In this document: piece after piece, positions 54,240 through 62,868 of the stretch
How positions within the stretch are numbered: position 1 is the stretch's first letter
Layout: each line of letters begins with the position of its first letter
Assembly: GCF_014196915.1 (NCBI RefSeq)
Contig: NZ_JACIEP010000009.1
Span: forward strand, 62,001 to 126,000
Source: Dysgonomonas hofstadii
GTDB lineage: Bacteria; Bacteroidota; Bacteroidia; Bacteroidales; Dysgonomonadaceae
Length of the DNA: 64,000 nucleotides
Direction: 5' to 3'
The notes under the pieces: model-generated
The model's input: the letters and a program-made list of their open reading frames with translations, nothing else
Database searches by the model: none
Told to the model about the DNA's origin: nothing
Position numbers and translations under genes: made by a program

Positions 54240-55220
54240 TCATAAATACACAACCCGCTCTTCCTTCAGTTTCATGATGGTTTCCCGTTGTTTTTTGAAA
54301 AAAATAGAACGGCTGAATTCATTACATTGTGTAATCAGTGTAGAATATTTTTTTAAAGACAGCATCCATTTCTTTTGAACAGAGCAAATATTATGATTGA
54401 ATATGGTCACTGGTTCTGTCGAATTTATCCAGATCACAAAACATGTATTATTTTCATTTTCCAGAAGGATACAATTAGACTCGATATTCAAAGAGGATAA
54501 ATAAATATTGACTTCCGAACCAGATTTGTAATGCCCTGTTGTTGCCAGAACCTCCAATTCATCCACAATCTGTAATAATTCTTCCTGCAAAACACTCAAT
54601 TCATCATCATTAATCATATTCCTCTCGTAATAATAGCTGATTTCCTTGAGGATCGGTTTTAATATATTCGGGTCCAAAAGCAGAGTGTACTTACTTATAA
54701 GTGTGCCATTATAAATAATTCTCTTACTTTCCGACACAATTGATGAAGGCATTTTGAACTCACTGAATGTCAATTCTGTGAAATATTCCTGCCGCTGGTG
54801 ATACCATTTATAGTATTCCATCTTGGTAAGATTCTCATAAGCAGCCGTATATATATACGGTAATTTGTTTGTTGCCGCTATGATTGTCGAACCTTTATCT
54901 TTCCTCATTTTCTCCAGTAATTGATTTACTTTGTATCTTGAACCCAGATACAGATCCTGGGATGCTAACTGAGAATCGTTCCTCTTTTCAGCAACTTCAT
55001 CGTTTTGATTTAGCTGGCCCACAATTTCATCTACCGAGAAACCTATACTTGAAGATAGGAGCATAACTTCTTCGAAAGTAAAAGGTATTTCGTTTCTGAG
55101 TCTTCTGTATACCGATTGTTTCCCCAGATTCAACAGGGACATTAAGAGAGGGACAAGATCTTTTTCATTGCGAATGAAATTGCGAATTGCCAATATTAGT
55201 ATTTCGTTTGAGTGTTTCAT
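54240..55220 (-). CDS. HTH regulator, paralog 1 (uncharacterised family)
   Basis: The 326-residue product has an N-terminal Cro/CI-like helix-turn-helix (about 22-68) with LLNLGKQSVYRRLRNEIPF and TFEEVMLLSSSIGFSVDEIV. A long helical C-terminal domain (about 85-326) has no recognisable ligand or kinase signature. It includes SLKKYSTLITQCNEFSRSIF, which is shared with the paralog at 55654. No signal peptide or transmembrane helix is seen. It is 434 bp from its paralog on the same strand. An 11-bp inverted repeat lies 25 bp upstream of its start, and its 3' end abuts repeat copy C. Control of the neighbouring secreted-protein genes is inferred from location. Confidence 0.75.
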   Translation of the reverse strand: MKHSNEILILAIRNFIRNEKDLVPLLMSLLNLGKQSVYRRLRNEIPFTFEEVMLLSSSIGFSVDEIVGQLNQNDEVAEKRNDSQLASQDLYLGSRYKVNQLLEKMRKDKGSTIIAATNKLPYIYTAAYENLTKMEYYKWYHQRQEYFTELTFSEFKMPSSIVSESKRIIYNGTLISKYTLLLDPNILKPILKEISYYYERNMINDDELSVLQEELLQIVDELEVLATTGHYKSGSEVNIYLSSLNIESNCILLENENNTCFVIWINSTEPVTIFNHNICSVQKKWMLSLKKYSTLITQCNEFSRSIFFKKQRETIMKLKEERVVYL

Positions 55221-55245
55221 TATATAATCCTAATACATTAAAAAC

Positions 55246-55330
55246 TTATCAGCTAAATGAACACAAACCGTGGCTATGGAAATAAGTGCTAAAATATCTT
55301 TGTAGAACAATATTATGACTTAGCTGATAA
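55246..55330. repeat. 11-bp inverted repeat bracketing a promoter-like box
   Basis: TTATCAGCTAA (55246-55256) and TTAGCTGATAA (55320-55330) are perfect inverted arms 63 bp apart, starting 25 bp before the ATG of the regulator at 55220. Between them, TATCTTTG at 55295-55302 (+) matches the -7 consensus but points away from the gene. Inversion would turn it towards the gene. An overlapping hairpin AATATTAT/ATAATATT (55309-55334) followed by T4 is an alternative reading. Confidence 0.5.
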
Positions 55331-55440
55331 TATTTTTTGATTCAAATTGTTTTTTGTCTTCTTTACTCTATTACAATTACAAAGAAATAATCTTTAATAG
55401 ATATAAATATGTATATTACCGACAATTACACCCAAATCAA

Positions 55441-55590
55441 TTATCAATTATTGATAAAATAATACTTTATTTCATATCTTTATCTTTTATGTATGAATTT
55501 GCAATCAAGAATGATCCATAAAATCCCATTTTACACTAACTAAAATACAATACATACAAATATATACAATGATTATCATTTTATGATAAT
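55441..55590. promoter_or_regulatory. two perfect palindromes in the regulator spacer (possible operators)
   Basis: TTATCAATTATTGATAA (55441-55457) and ATTATCATTTTATGATAAT (55572-55590) are perfect dyads with 8-bp arms. Their half-sites share TTATCA with the inverted repeat at 55246-55330. They lie in the 433-bp A+T-rich gap 55221-55653 between the two HTH regulator genes; nothing else is recognisable there. Confidence 0.45.
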
Positions 55591-55653
55591 AATCTTTAAC
55601 ATACGGGTAAGAAGTTGATTCCGGCGGCCTATCTTATAGCCTGTTTCTCAAAT

Positions 55654-56646
55654 TTAGTGTGCTAATATTATATCCTTTCCCACATTTTCTATATATTCTT
55701 TTTGCCGGTCAAGATATTGCACACGTTGAATTTCATTACTACCGGTAATGAGAGTTGAATACTTCTTTAATGAATCCAGCCATTCTTTTTGTATATTACA
55801 TATCCTTGGATCTGTTATTGTCATCGGGATTTCTGCATATGCCCAGAATTTGACTATCGGTTTATCATTATACTGCATGTATGAGTAATTTGTTTCTATG
55901 TTGAAAGTAGACAGGTAGCAAGTAATCTGTGTGCCAAGATCATCTCCTTGCGACATATGCCTCTCTATAAAATTGATTAGTTCAAATAGTTCGGATTGCA
56001 GTACAGATAAATCAGACGCTGTGATGAGTTTTCTTTTATAAAAATAGGTTATCTCTTTGATCATCGACAATAGCGTATTATCATCAATGATTAACTCTAT
56101 ATTATTGATTTTTCTGTAATTATTTATATATTTTTTCATCAATACTTTATTGTTCAGATCTAAAGAGACTTTAGAAAATTGCAGATTGAAAGATTTAGGG
56201 TCTTGCAGATGCCTTACTTTGAGATACCTGAATCTGGTCAGATTTTCATATCTTAATAAAAGGCTGAGAGGAATCTTATTTCTGGCTGAAATAAGAAGTG
56301 AATCCGGAGCATTAGCTACTTCATGTATGTCATCAACCATTTTAGACGTAAAGTCGTTGTATAAATCTATGATATCCAGTTCATCTTTAAGAAAAGACTC
56401 CATATCCAGAAATGTACCTTTATGATGATGCTTTCCTATAATTTCATCCAAAGAGAAGCTCAGGTTCAAAGCAATCTTCATAACTTCTTCAAAAGTAAAC
56501 GGGATTTCTCCTCTCAATCTCCTGTATATTGACTGTTGCCCAATATGCAATATTTCCTCGAGACGTGAAATAATATTCTCGTCATTCGACACATATTTTC
56601 TGATTGTTTCTATTAACCTGGCATTTATATCTTTCTTTTCTTTCAT
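55654..56646 (-). CDS. HTH regulator, paralog 2 (uncharacterised family)
   Basis: The 330-residue product is a full-length paralog of the product of 54240-55220. The helix-turn-helix (about 28-70) reads ILHIGQQSIYRRLRGEIPF and TFEEVMKIALNLSFSLDEII, close to the other copy. The long helical C-terminal region also corresponds, with SLKKYSTLITGSNE near the end. The two diverge in the middle, so they are an old duplication with possibly different partners. Twelve bp before its start is a 10-bp inverted repeat (56659-56753). Divergently, a phage-like HTH gene and a two-gene secreted-protein operon run on the plus strand. Confidence 0.75.
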   Translation of the reverse strand: MKEKKDINARLIETIRKYVSNDENIISRLEEILHIGQQSIYRRLRGEIPFTFEEVMKIALNLSFSLDEIIGKHHHKGTFLDMESFLKDELDIIDLYNDFTSKMVDDIHEVANAPDSLLISARNKIPLSLLLRYENLTRFRYLKVRHLQDPKSFNLQFSKVSLDLNNKVLMKKYINNYRKINNIELIIDDNTLLSMIKEITYFYKRKLITASDLSVLQSELFELINFIERHMSQGDDLGTQITCYLSTFNIETNYSYMQYNDKPIVKFWAYAEIPMTITDPRICNIQKEWLDSLKKYSTLITGSNEIQRVQYLDRQKEYIENVGKDIILAH

Positions 56647-56658
56647 TGTTTTTTATTT

Positions 56659-56753
56659 ATAAACATCCGATATCCCATATTGTTTGTAGGCAATCACTGA
56701 ATCTAAGTATACGAGTCCGATATAGTCTTTTCATCAAAATCAAGGATGTTTAT
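56659..56753. repeat. 10-bp inverted repeat upstream of HTH paralog 2
   Basis: ATAAACATCC (56659-56668) and GGATGTTTAT (56744-56753) are perfect inverted arms 75 bp apart, 12 bp before the ATG at 56646. The enclosed DNA has only an imperfect minus-strand box (TGATTTTG). Layout resembles 55246-55330. Confidence 0.45.
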
Positions 56754-56771
56754 CTATACTGGAAAACGGCC

Positions 56772-56823
56772 ACCTAACCCCCGTAGGGGGAATAGCCTCC
56801 CCTGTGGGGAAGTTGGAGGGGCC
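56772..56823. repeat. GC-rich palindromic repeat, left of the terminase-like gene
   Basis: This contains CCCCCGTAGGGGG, then TCCCCTGTGGGGA and GGAGGGGCC, each a small dyad in otherwise A+T-rich DNA. The same series recurs in direct orientation at 57384-57448, so the gene between is bracketed. Confidence 0.65.
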
Positions 56824-56839
56824 TCTAAAAACAAAAACT

Positions 56840-57394
56840 ATGGCTAAGTACACAGAAGAACTAGTATCGGAAATCATCTCATTGATCGAATCCGACATTT
56901 ACACAGTAAAAGAACTATGCATGGTGGCACGTATTTCCCGTGAAACCTACTACCAGTGGCTCGACACCAAACCCGAGTTTAAGAAAGCGGTGGATGAAGC
57001 CATGCGCCAGCGGGACGAGATGCTGGTGTCGATTGCCCGTGCTTCGCTTCGCAAGAAACTGGAAGGTTATACACTGGAAGAAGAAAAAGTGGTGTATGAA
57101 CCCGCCAAAAGCAATCCGCATGTACAGATAGAAAAATCACGGGTAGTAAAGAAGAAACAATATCCGCCGAACTTAGCGGCAATCAAGTATGTGTTGGAAC
57201 AGGAGGAAAAACGCAAGGAGAAAGAAGCGGCAGAAAAGCCGAAACTACGGCAGCAAATTATTTATGTAAATAACCAGCATGAGGCCGACTTGTTTATCAA
57301 ACTGGATAAGCACCTGAATGGGGAGGACAGCCAGGTCATCAGGATGGCAACCGAAGAGGAGAGGAAGAGAATTGAGAATCAGAGCCCCCTTTAG
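56840..57394 (+). CDS. orphan phage terminase small subunit-like HTH protein
   Basis: The 184-residue protein has an N-terminal helix-turn-helix (about 5-50) with VKELCMVARISRETYYQWLD, then basic helical segments (MRQRDEMLVSIARASLRKKL) and a coiled C-terminus rich in Glu and Lys. This layout is like small terminase subunits or related phage DNA-binding proteins, but no other phage gene is near. An upstream in-frame ATG at 56804 lies inside the GC-rich repeat; the start MAKYTEELVSEI at 56840 avoids repeat-encoded residues. Its last codons and stop lie in the matching right repeat. It may be a domesticated or repeat-mobilised single gene. Confidence 0.7.
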   Translation: MAKYTEELVSEIISLIESDIYTVKELCMVARISRETYYQWLDTKPEFKKAVDEAMRQRDEMLVSIARASLRKKLEGYTLEEEKVVYEPAKSNPHVQIEKSRVVKKKQYPPNLAAIKYVLEQEEKRKEKEAAEKPKLRQQIIYVNNQHEADLFIKLDKHLNGEDSQVIRMATEEERKRIENQSPL

Positions 57395-57448
57395 TTCCCC
57401 CGGCGGGGGAAAACAGGTCCTCCCCTGCGGGGAGGTCAGGAGGGGCTT
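57384..57448. repeat. GC-rich palindromic repeat, right of the terminase-like gene
   Basis: This contains TTCCCCCGGCGGGGGAA (57395-57411), CCTCCCCTGCGGGGAGG (57419-57435) and AGGAGGGGCTT. It is a direct-orientation counterpart of 56772-56823. The stop codon of the enclosed gene (57392-57394) lies inside it. The hairpins may also terminate transcription. Confidence 0.65.
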
Positions 57449-58048
57449 GATTTTGTCAGGTTTGTCAGGTTTTTGGAAAGCTTTCTGCATATATGCTAAA
57501 AAAGCTCTATTCATAATTGACTCCGTCGAACATTGTTCCTTTATTTTTCATCAGGTTTCAGCTTTATATTGGCAATTCTACATTACGATTGAAAGATAAA
57601 ACACAGTTGCATTTTCAAAAGATGACAAAATGTGATTTTATTACAACATTTCAATGTAGGACCCGGCTTATATTATACATTATTGATTCGATCATAATCA
57701 ATATTGGACAATATTGTCACTGATAAAAAACAAGACTCCATTCTTATTTAAAATATGATAAAAATAAGATCAGGATTGTCTCAAATATATCAGCTTATCT
57801 TTTTTATTTTCTTTTACTTCGTCTTCGCAAAGTAGGGTTGACAAACAGAATTATATAACATATAAATGATACAAAACTCACATCTTCACAAAAAATGGAC
57901 AACCATTTTTCCACCATTATTTTTTTAAAAAATATAATTTATTCCCTTTTATAAAATAGAAGAGGAGTGTTGGTTTATGTAGCATTTAACCATGCCAATT
58001 AATTGTAGTATTAAAGTAAAACTTAACTAGGATTTAAAACTAAATTAC
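57449..58048. other. intergenic region upstream of the two-gene secreted operon
   Basis: This 600-bp A+T-rich gap has no supported ORF. The dyad CAATATTG occurs twice, two bases apart, at 57699-57716, next to ATTGATT/AATCAAT arms, and could be an operator cluster. No full promoter with both boxes was found before 58049. Confidence 0.4.
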
Positions 58049-58735
58049 ATGAAACAAGCGATTTTTAAACTTAAACAGCAGACATTCAGAATTGCATTTT
58101 TATTTATTACCGTGTGTTTTTTCGTTGTGTCAGGCCAGGCTCAGGTGACAATCGGTTCCAGCGTTTCTCCTCATGACGATGCTTTACTGGATCTGAAAGA
58201 AACTGATGGCGGAACATCAGGCAAAGGGCTTTTGTTGCCACGCGTTTCCTTAACGTCATCACTTTTAGCTTCACCAATGGTTTCTCATGTAGAAGGTATG
58301 ACTATTTACAACGTGGCTGCAACAGCTGATGTGACTCCGGGTTACTATTACAATGACGGCAACAAGTGGGTACGCCTTGCTATAGAAGACCCGGCATCAT
58401 CTAAATTCTTTTATATGCCATCTATTGTCCTGCCCACAGACCCTGACAGTCCGGAATATGATCTTAATACCGAAACCTTTACAGTCGATCTGTACAATGC
58501 TTATGCCACACAGTTTGACATGATGAATCCAACCAGTTCGGTATCCAATGCTTCGGCAACGACATCCATTCCGGTACTATCCAGTACCGATTTAGATTAT
58601 TATGTGATCTACTACGATAATGATGTTTTCGAGAATGTACAGGTCACTGATGCCGGCGTGATGACATATAAGTTAGTCTCAGGCTACACGATTACCAAAA
58701 AGACATTTATGAATATAGTATTTAAAGAAAAGTAA
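58049..58735 (+). CDS. secreted protein with Bacteroidota fibre-type leader domain
   Basis: The family function is unknown. The 228-residue product has a signal peptide (about 1-31, ending SGQAQ), then a leader domain (32-110) with QVTIGSSVSPHDDALLDLK, GKGLLLPRVSL, VEGMTIYN and PGYYYNDGNKWVRL. This pattern starts many Bacteroidota surface proteins, and the 651-residue protein at 51688 has it too. Residues 111-228 are a beta-rich tail. The next gene starts 2 bp later, so both are one unit. A surface fibre or anchor role is inferred from the leader domain only. Confidence 0.78.
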   Translation: MKQAIFKLKQQTFRIAFLFITVCFFVVSGQAQVTIGSSVSPHDDALLDLKETDGGTSGKGLLLPRVSLTSSLLASPMVSHVEGMTIYNVAATADVTPGYYYNDGNKWVRLAIEDPASSKFFYMPSIVLPTDPDSPEYDLNTETFTVDLYNAYATQFDMMNPTSSVSNASATTSIPVLSSTDLDYYVIYYDNDVFENVQVTDAGVMTYKLVSGYTITKKTFMNIVFKEK

Positions 58736-58737
58736 GG

Positions 58738-60357
58738 ATGAAAAGATATATACTTACTATAATAACTTTTTGTGTCTTTTCTCAATTGTGGGCACAAAAA
58801 GAATTGAGCAACTGGTTTTTTGGGAACAATGATGCATTGACATGGAATTCCAAACGTAGCCTTTCGGTAAAAGGCGTAGCCGGAACCCCTGATGCCGTGT
58901 TGAAGGGAGTCCCCGAAGAAATCAAAGGTTCGGTACTAACAACTGCCGAAGGCTGCTTTACAATGTCTGACAAATGGGGAAACCTGCTTTTTTATTCGGA
59001 TGGTTCTACCGTATGGAATAAGGACAACCAGATAATGGTGAATGGCACAGGGCTGGGAGGTTCTTATACTTCGGCTCAATCAGGAATTGTCATTAATTAT
59101 CCGGGAAGTTCCACTAAGTATATTGCATTCGCAGTTGATCAGTGGTATAGAAACACATTGAATTACGCAATAATAGACATGTCCCTTCAGGGAGGACTAG
59201 GAGAAGTAACAGAAAAAGGCACACTCGGAGACAAAGGGGAGCATCAGGGCCTGCTTGGCGAAAGCGTATCAGCCGTCAGACATAGCAATTTCAAGGACTT
59301 CTGGCTCGTGGCTCCGGGTAAAAGTACAGCTCCGGGGCTGCCTACCTACATGAATGTATGGAAAATAGATGAGACAGGAATATCTTTTTCCGGAGCATCT
59401 GCGTTCAACCTCGATACCAGCGAAACTTCTACTACCAGCCCTACTTCTACCCAGGGAATAGCCATTAATGGCTATTTGACTTTCAATGCCCGGGGTAATA
59501 ATTTTGTATGGCCTCTTGCAGCATTCGAGGTTCCTGTAATAGAAGAAATTACAGTATTCGGAGAATTCAATCCTACAGATGGGACATTCGGAACTATTAA
59601 GTATTTTTCTCCCGGAATGGGTTACGGAGCAGAATTTACCCTCTCCGGCAAATATGTGTATTTACCTTCGATACATGATGGTGATACCCGCAGGACCTAT
59701 TATCCTTCCCCTACATATATAAAAATATATGATTTTGAAGAGCTTCTTTCGGCTTCCGATCCAGATGCCGTCGCTCCTTATAAAGAGATTATAACAGATG
59801 TTCCCGCTCAGGGAGCTGCCCAAATGGGTATGAACGGACGTATCTACATTATATCGAACGGATATTATAACGATATAGATGCCGTGACCGGCAACAGACA
59901 GCCTAACGGAATGGTAATTATCGATAATCCGGAAGAAGTTGATAATCTCAGGATATATTATGCCGATAATATACTTTCAAATCCCTCTAACTATACTAGC
60001 GGTTTACCCACTTTTTCAAAATCATGGTTATATGTGAAGATAGAAGGAGAGGAACAACCATGTAGAGGAACCATCCAAACATATACTATCGATTTGGATG
60101 GATTTGCTTCAAGTGCCGACTTCCTTATCTGGGATTGGGGCGATGGAGTACGTTCTGCACAAATCCCGGTCTCATCGGGCAGTCAATACTACTCTGCCAG
60201 TCATAAATATGATGCAGCCGGATTTTACTCCATTTCGGTTGAGGTATACAGTAACGATGACCCCTCCTATCCGACACATCTATATTCCCACGAAGTAGAA
60301 GCAATAAACTGCGGAATATACGTAAACCCGCATCTGCAAACAGTAATAATGCCATAG
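58738..60357 (+). CDS. secreted propeller-like protein with PKD domain
   Basis: The 539-residue product has a signal peptide (about 1-19, LWAQ). A long N-terminal domain (about 20-430) has NWFFGNNDALTWNS, GCFTMSDKWGNLLFYSDGST and VWNKDNQIMVNGTGLGGS, a repeat style seen in large gliding- or surface-associated Bacteroidota proteins that is probably a beta-propeller. A PKD domain (about 445-520) follows with WDWGDGVRS and SHKYDAAGFYSISVEVYS. A type IX sorting tail is not evident. It is translated 2 bp after the leader-domain protein, so the pair probably forms a surface complex. Confidence 0.75.
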   Translation: MKRYILTIITFCVFSQLWAQKELSNWFFGNNDALTWNSKRSLSVKGVAGTPDAVLKGVPEEIKGSVLTTAEGCFTMSDKWGNLLFYSDGSTVWNKDNQIMVNGTGLGGSYTSAQSGIVINYPGSSTKYIAFAVDQWYRNTLNYAIIDMSLQGGLGEVTEKGTLGDKGEHQGLLGESVSAVRHSNFKDFWLVAPGKSTAPGLPTYMNVWKIDETGISFSGASAFNLDTSETSTTSPTSTQGIAINGYLTFNARGNNFVWPLAAFEVPVIEEITVFGEFNPTDGTFGTIKYFSPGMGYGAEFTLSGKYVYLPSIHDGDTRRTYYPSPTYIKIYDFEELLSASDPDAVAPYKEIITDVPAQGAAQMGMNGRIYIISNGYYNDIDAVTGNRQPNGMVIIDNPEEVDNLRIYYADNILSNPSNYTSGLPTFSKSWLYVKIEGEEQPCRGTIQTYTIDLDGFASSADFLIWDWGDGVRSAQIPVSSGSQYYSASHKYDAAGFYSISVEVYSNDDPSYPTHLYSHEVEAINCGIYVNPHLQTVIMP

Positions 60358-60399
60358 ACGATACCATACCAAAGCGGTGCAATAAATGATGTATAATGC

Positions 60400-60489
60400 A
60401 TGAAGAAAATATTATTTGAAAGAATAGACTCAATGGAGCAGATAGTCGAACAAATACTGTTAAATTTGAGTTCTAATAAAAACATATAA
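60400..60489 (+). CDS. possible 29-residue peptide, or remnant
   Basis: A short frame ends 10 bp before the mdaB start. It would encode a small helical peptide (MKKILFERIDSMEQIVEQ and onward) that looks like the helical leader found in small Bacteroidota HTH or excisionase-type proteins. It may be a leader peptide or the remnant of such a gene. There is no independent support for translation. Confidence 0.25.
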   Translation: MKKILFERIDSMEQIVEQILLNLSSNKNI

Positions 60490-60499
60490 TATAGATTTC

Positions 60500-61120
60500 A
60501 TGAAAAAAGTACTCATAATAAACGGTGGCCAACATTTCGCCCATTCGGGAGGAAAGTTCAATAAAACTCTGACCGGATGGACCCGTTATTATTTCGAAAA
60601 CCAGTTGGGAGCAGAAGTTCTGATAACTGATATCAATGATCCGTATACCCCCGAAGAAGAAGTGAAAAAGTATGTATGGGCAGACCTCATTGTTTACCAT
60701 ACGCCCATATGGTGGTTTCAGCTACCACACAAACTGAAAGAGTACATAGATTATGTTTTCACAGCCGGACATCAGAATGGGATTTATAAAAATGATGGGA
60801 GAAGCCGTTCGAAAGATAACCCTAAACTGCATTATGGCACAGGAGGACTGCTCCACGGAAGGAAATATATGTTGACAACAAGCTGGAACGCACCGACAGA
60901 GGCCTTCACGGTCAAAGGGGAATTCTTTGAACAACACAATGTCGACGAAGTATTGATCGGGGTACATAAAATGAATCAGTTTGCAGGATTATCGCAAGCC
61001 GAAAGTTTTCATTTCCACGATATGGAAAAAGAGGTTACACCGGAAAAGATAGAAGAGTACAGACAAGAATATATCAAACATCTTGAGAATATCTTCCCGT
61101 TAGGGGCAAGGGGTTTATAA
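60500..61120 (+). CDS. mdaB: NAD(P)H quinone oxidoreductase, MdaB type
   Basis: The 206-residue flavodoxin-fold protein matches MdaB: MKKVLIINGGQHFAHSGG at the N-terminus, VYHTPIWWFQLPHKLKEYID with DYVFTAGHQNGIYKNDGR, and TTSWNAPTEAF near residue 132. MdaB reduces quinones by two electrons with FAD and NAD(P)H and protects cells from oxidative or drug stress. Length is normal. It is monocistronic or follows the small frame just upstream, and is convergent with a cupin gene. The cupin may share a stress theme, but no regulatory site was recognised. Confidence 0.93.
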   Translation: MKKVLIINGGQHFAHSGGKFNKTLTGWTRYYFENQLGAEVLITDINDPYTPEEEVKKYVWADLIVYHTPIWWFQLPHKLKEYIDYVFTAGHQNGIYKNDGRSRSKDNPKLHYGTGGLLHGRKYMLTTSWNAPTEAFTVKGEFFEQHNVDEVLIGVHKMNQFAGLSQAESFHFHDMEKEVTPEKIEEYRQEYIKHLENIFPLGARGL

Positions 61121-61178
61121 AGAACAACATATATGAAAAAAGTAACAAGAATTCTCTCTGCCAGTTCTGCTATAATTT

Positions 61179-61538
61179 CTACTCCTTTATTATCGTTTCA
61201 TACATATCTTCCCTTATCGGGCTAAATATTTCCAGCAATATACCTTCTTCGATACAGATACATCCATGCAGAATGTCGGGCTTTGCATAATATGCATCTC
61301 CAGCTTGCACCCTAACTGTTTGCCCATCCACAATGGCATCGAATATACCTGAAATAACGTATGTCGATTGAGTATGAGGATGCGTATGCAATGCCCCAAC
61401 TGCTCCTTTCTCAAAAAAGACTCTCACTGTCATAATGTTATTATCATAAGCGAAGAATTGACGGGTAATTCCCTCTCCTGCTTTGTATATTGTTTCTTCT
61501 TTTCCCCGAAAAAAGGTTTTGCTTTGTATCTTATTCAT
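61179..61538 (-). CDS. small cupin-domain protein
   Basis: The 119-residue protein is a single cupin barrel. Motif 1 is GALHTHPHTQSTYVISG, with His ligands, and motif 2 is GDAYYAKPDILHGCICIEEG. The metal-binding residues of both motifs are present, so a metallocupin is likely. The reaction is unknown; small stand-alone cupins of this kind act as isomerases, dioxygenases or sugar-acid binding proteins. It lies 58 bp from the convergent mdaB gene and upstream of nothing obvious on its own strand except the LacI gene 127 bp away. It could belong to the pectin/uronate regulon; that is an inference. Confidence 0.85.
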   Translation of the reverse strand: MNKIQSKTFFRGKEETIYKAGEGITRQFFAYDNNIMTVRVFFEKGAVGALHTHPHTQSTYVISGIFDAIVDGQTVRVQAGDAYYAKPDILHGCICIEEGILLEIFSPIREDMYETIIKE

Positions 61539-61664
61539 ATATTAATATTAAGTAAACTTTTATATTTAATTTCGGACTTAGAAACCATAACTATCGATTA
61601 GTGTTGTATCTGGATGATCAAGGAGTATTCAACGATACTAATATGAGTCTATAAAAAGGAGACC

Positions 61665-62780
61665 TTATTCTGTTAAAACCGAAGTTGTATTTTCCTGCTC
61701 TACATTTTCTTTTATATTACTCGCCACATAATAGTCAACATTATACTTATTAAGGACATCCATCGAGAATAGATTATCTTTAATTACAGGCTTTTTCTTG
61801 AAAACAAGAAAATTAATCAATGCTTGCATACCTTGTTGTACATGTAATGCTGTGCGCTCGGCTATCAGTACCGAAATATATCCGTTTCTTAGCCCTTCCA
61901 TATTTTTCTCAAGCATATCAAATCCTAAAAGCTTTTTATCTTTTATACCGCGCATTTCCAGCCATTCCGATATAATATAAGCCCGGGAATTCAAAGTTAT
62001 AATATGTTTTACCTGCGGATGTTCACTAAAAAATGATTCAAATAGTTTGATATTATACATGAAATCGTAAGGCATCATCGAAAAGTCGTAAATTTTACAC
62101 TTTAAACCATGCTCCTCAATATATGCCAGAAAACCCTTATGGCGGTTTATCATCGAATCATTAGGCGCAGCACCTCCTCTGTCAACATTAAAGTTCACGA
62201 TTTCCGGAATTTCTTTTCCATCAAAGACCAGATGTGCAGCAAGATAACCACTTGCATACAATGGCATCCCATAATATGCCAGATAATTACTGTTATCCAG
62301 TTTGGTATCAATATATACTACAGGTACAGATAATTCTGATAGTGTCGAAACCAAAGCACTGGCTTCTTTCTTATAAATAGGAGCTATGAGCACTGCATTT
62401 GGATCTAAGGCTAACGTGTGCGAACACGCCTTACTGAATGATCCAACGTCAAATTGATTATAATAAATGATATCAATATCGATGTGGATGTTTTTATTCT
62501 GTTCAAGAGATGCCATTATACCATCATACACCATTTCCCAGTAATCACCTTTCTGAAAGTAGGGCATAATAGCTATAATCCTGTACGACCTCTTTTGCGA
62601 TAGTATCGAGGCATATACATTTGGCATATAACCAATTTCCTTTATAACCTCTAATACTTTCTTTTTGGTTTTTTCAGACACACCACTTCTATCATGTAAA
62701 ACCCTGTCTACCGTTCCTTTCGAAACCCCTGATAGACGGGCAACATCATCCATAGTTGCAAATTTTGAATTGTTCTCCAT
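61665..62780 (-). CDS. LacI-family transcriptional regulator
   Basis: The 371-residue product has a LacI HTH (about 8-55) with MDDVARLSGVSKGTVDRVL, a hinge helix near 50-60 and a periplasmic-binding-protein-like effector domain (about 65-350) with RIIAIMPYFQKGDYW, VLIAPIYKKEA and VVYIDTKLD. The ligand is probably a sugar; in this lineage such regulators control uptake loci for plant or host glycans. A palindromic operator candidate lies 89 bp upstream (62869-62880), close to the 3' end of the pectate lyase gene, so it may regulate itself and the lyase locus beyond the window. Confidence 0.93.
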   Translation of the reverse strand: MENNSKFATMDDVARLSGVSKGTVDRVLHDRSGVSEKTKKKVLEVIKEIGYMPNVYASILSQKRSYRIIAIMPYFQKGDYWEMVYDGIMASLEQNKNIHIDIDIIYYNQFDVGSFSKACSHTLALDPNAVLIAPIYKKEASALVSTLSELSVPVVYIDTKLDNSNYLAYYGMPLYASGYLAAHLVFDGKEIPEIVNFNVDRGGAAPNDSMINRHKGFLAYIEEHGLKCKIYDFSMMPYDFMYNIKLFESFFSEHPQVKHIITLNSRAYIISEWLEMRGIKDKKLLGFDMLEKNMEGLRNGYISVLIAERTALHVQQGMQALINFLVFKKKPVIKDNLFSMDVLNKYNVDYYVASNIKENVEQENTTSVLTE

Positions 62781-62868
62781 AATTCAGATATTTTAAACTA
62801 AAAGCATCTCATCTCTTTTTCATTTTTCAAAATTAACAAAAAAAAGAACTACAACCTAAAATAACGTG

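Noticed and set aside
56804-56839. Longer N-terminus for the terminase-like gene
   Set aside because: Those residues are encoded by the GC-rich repeat and are not part of the HTH domain.
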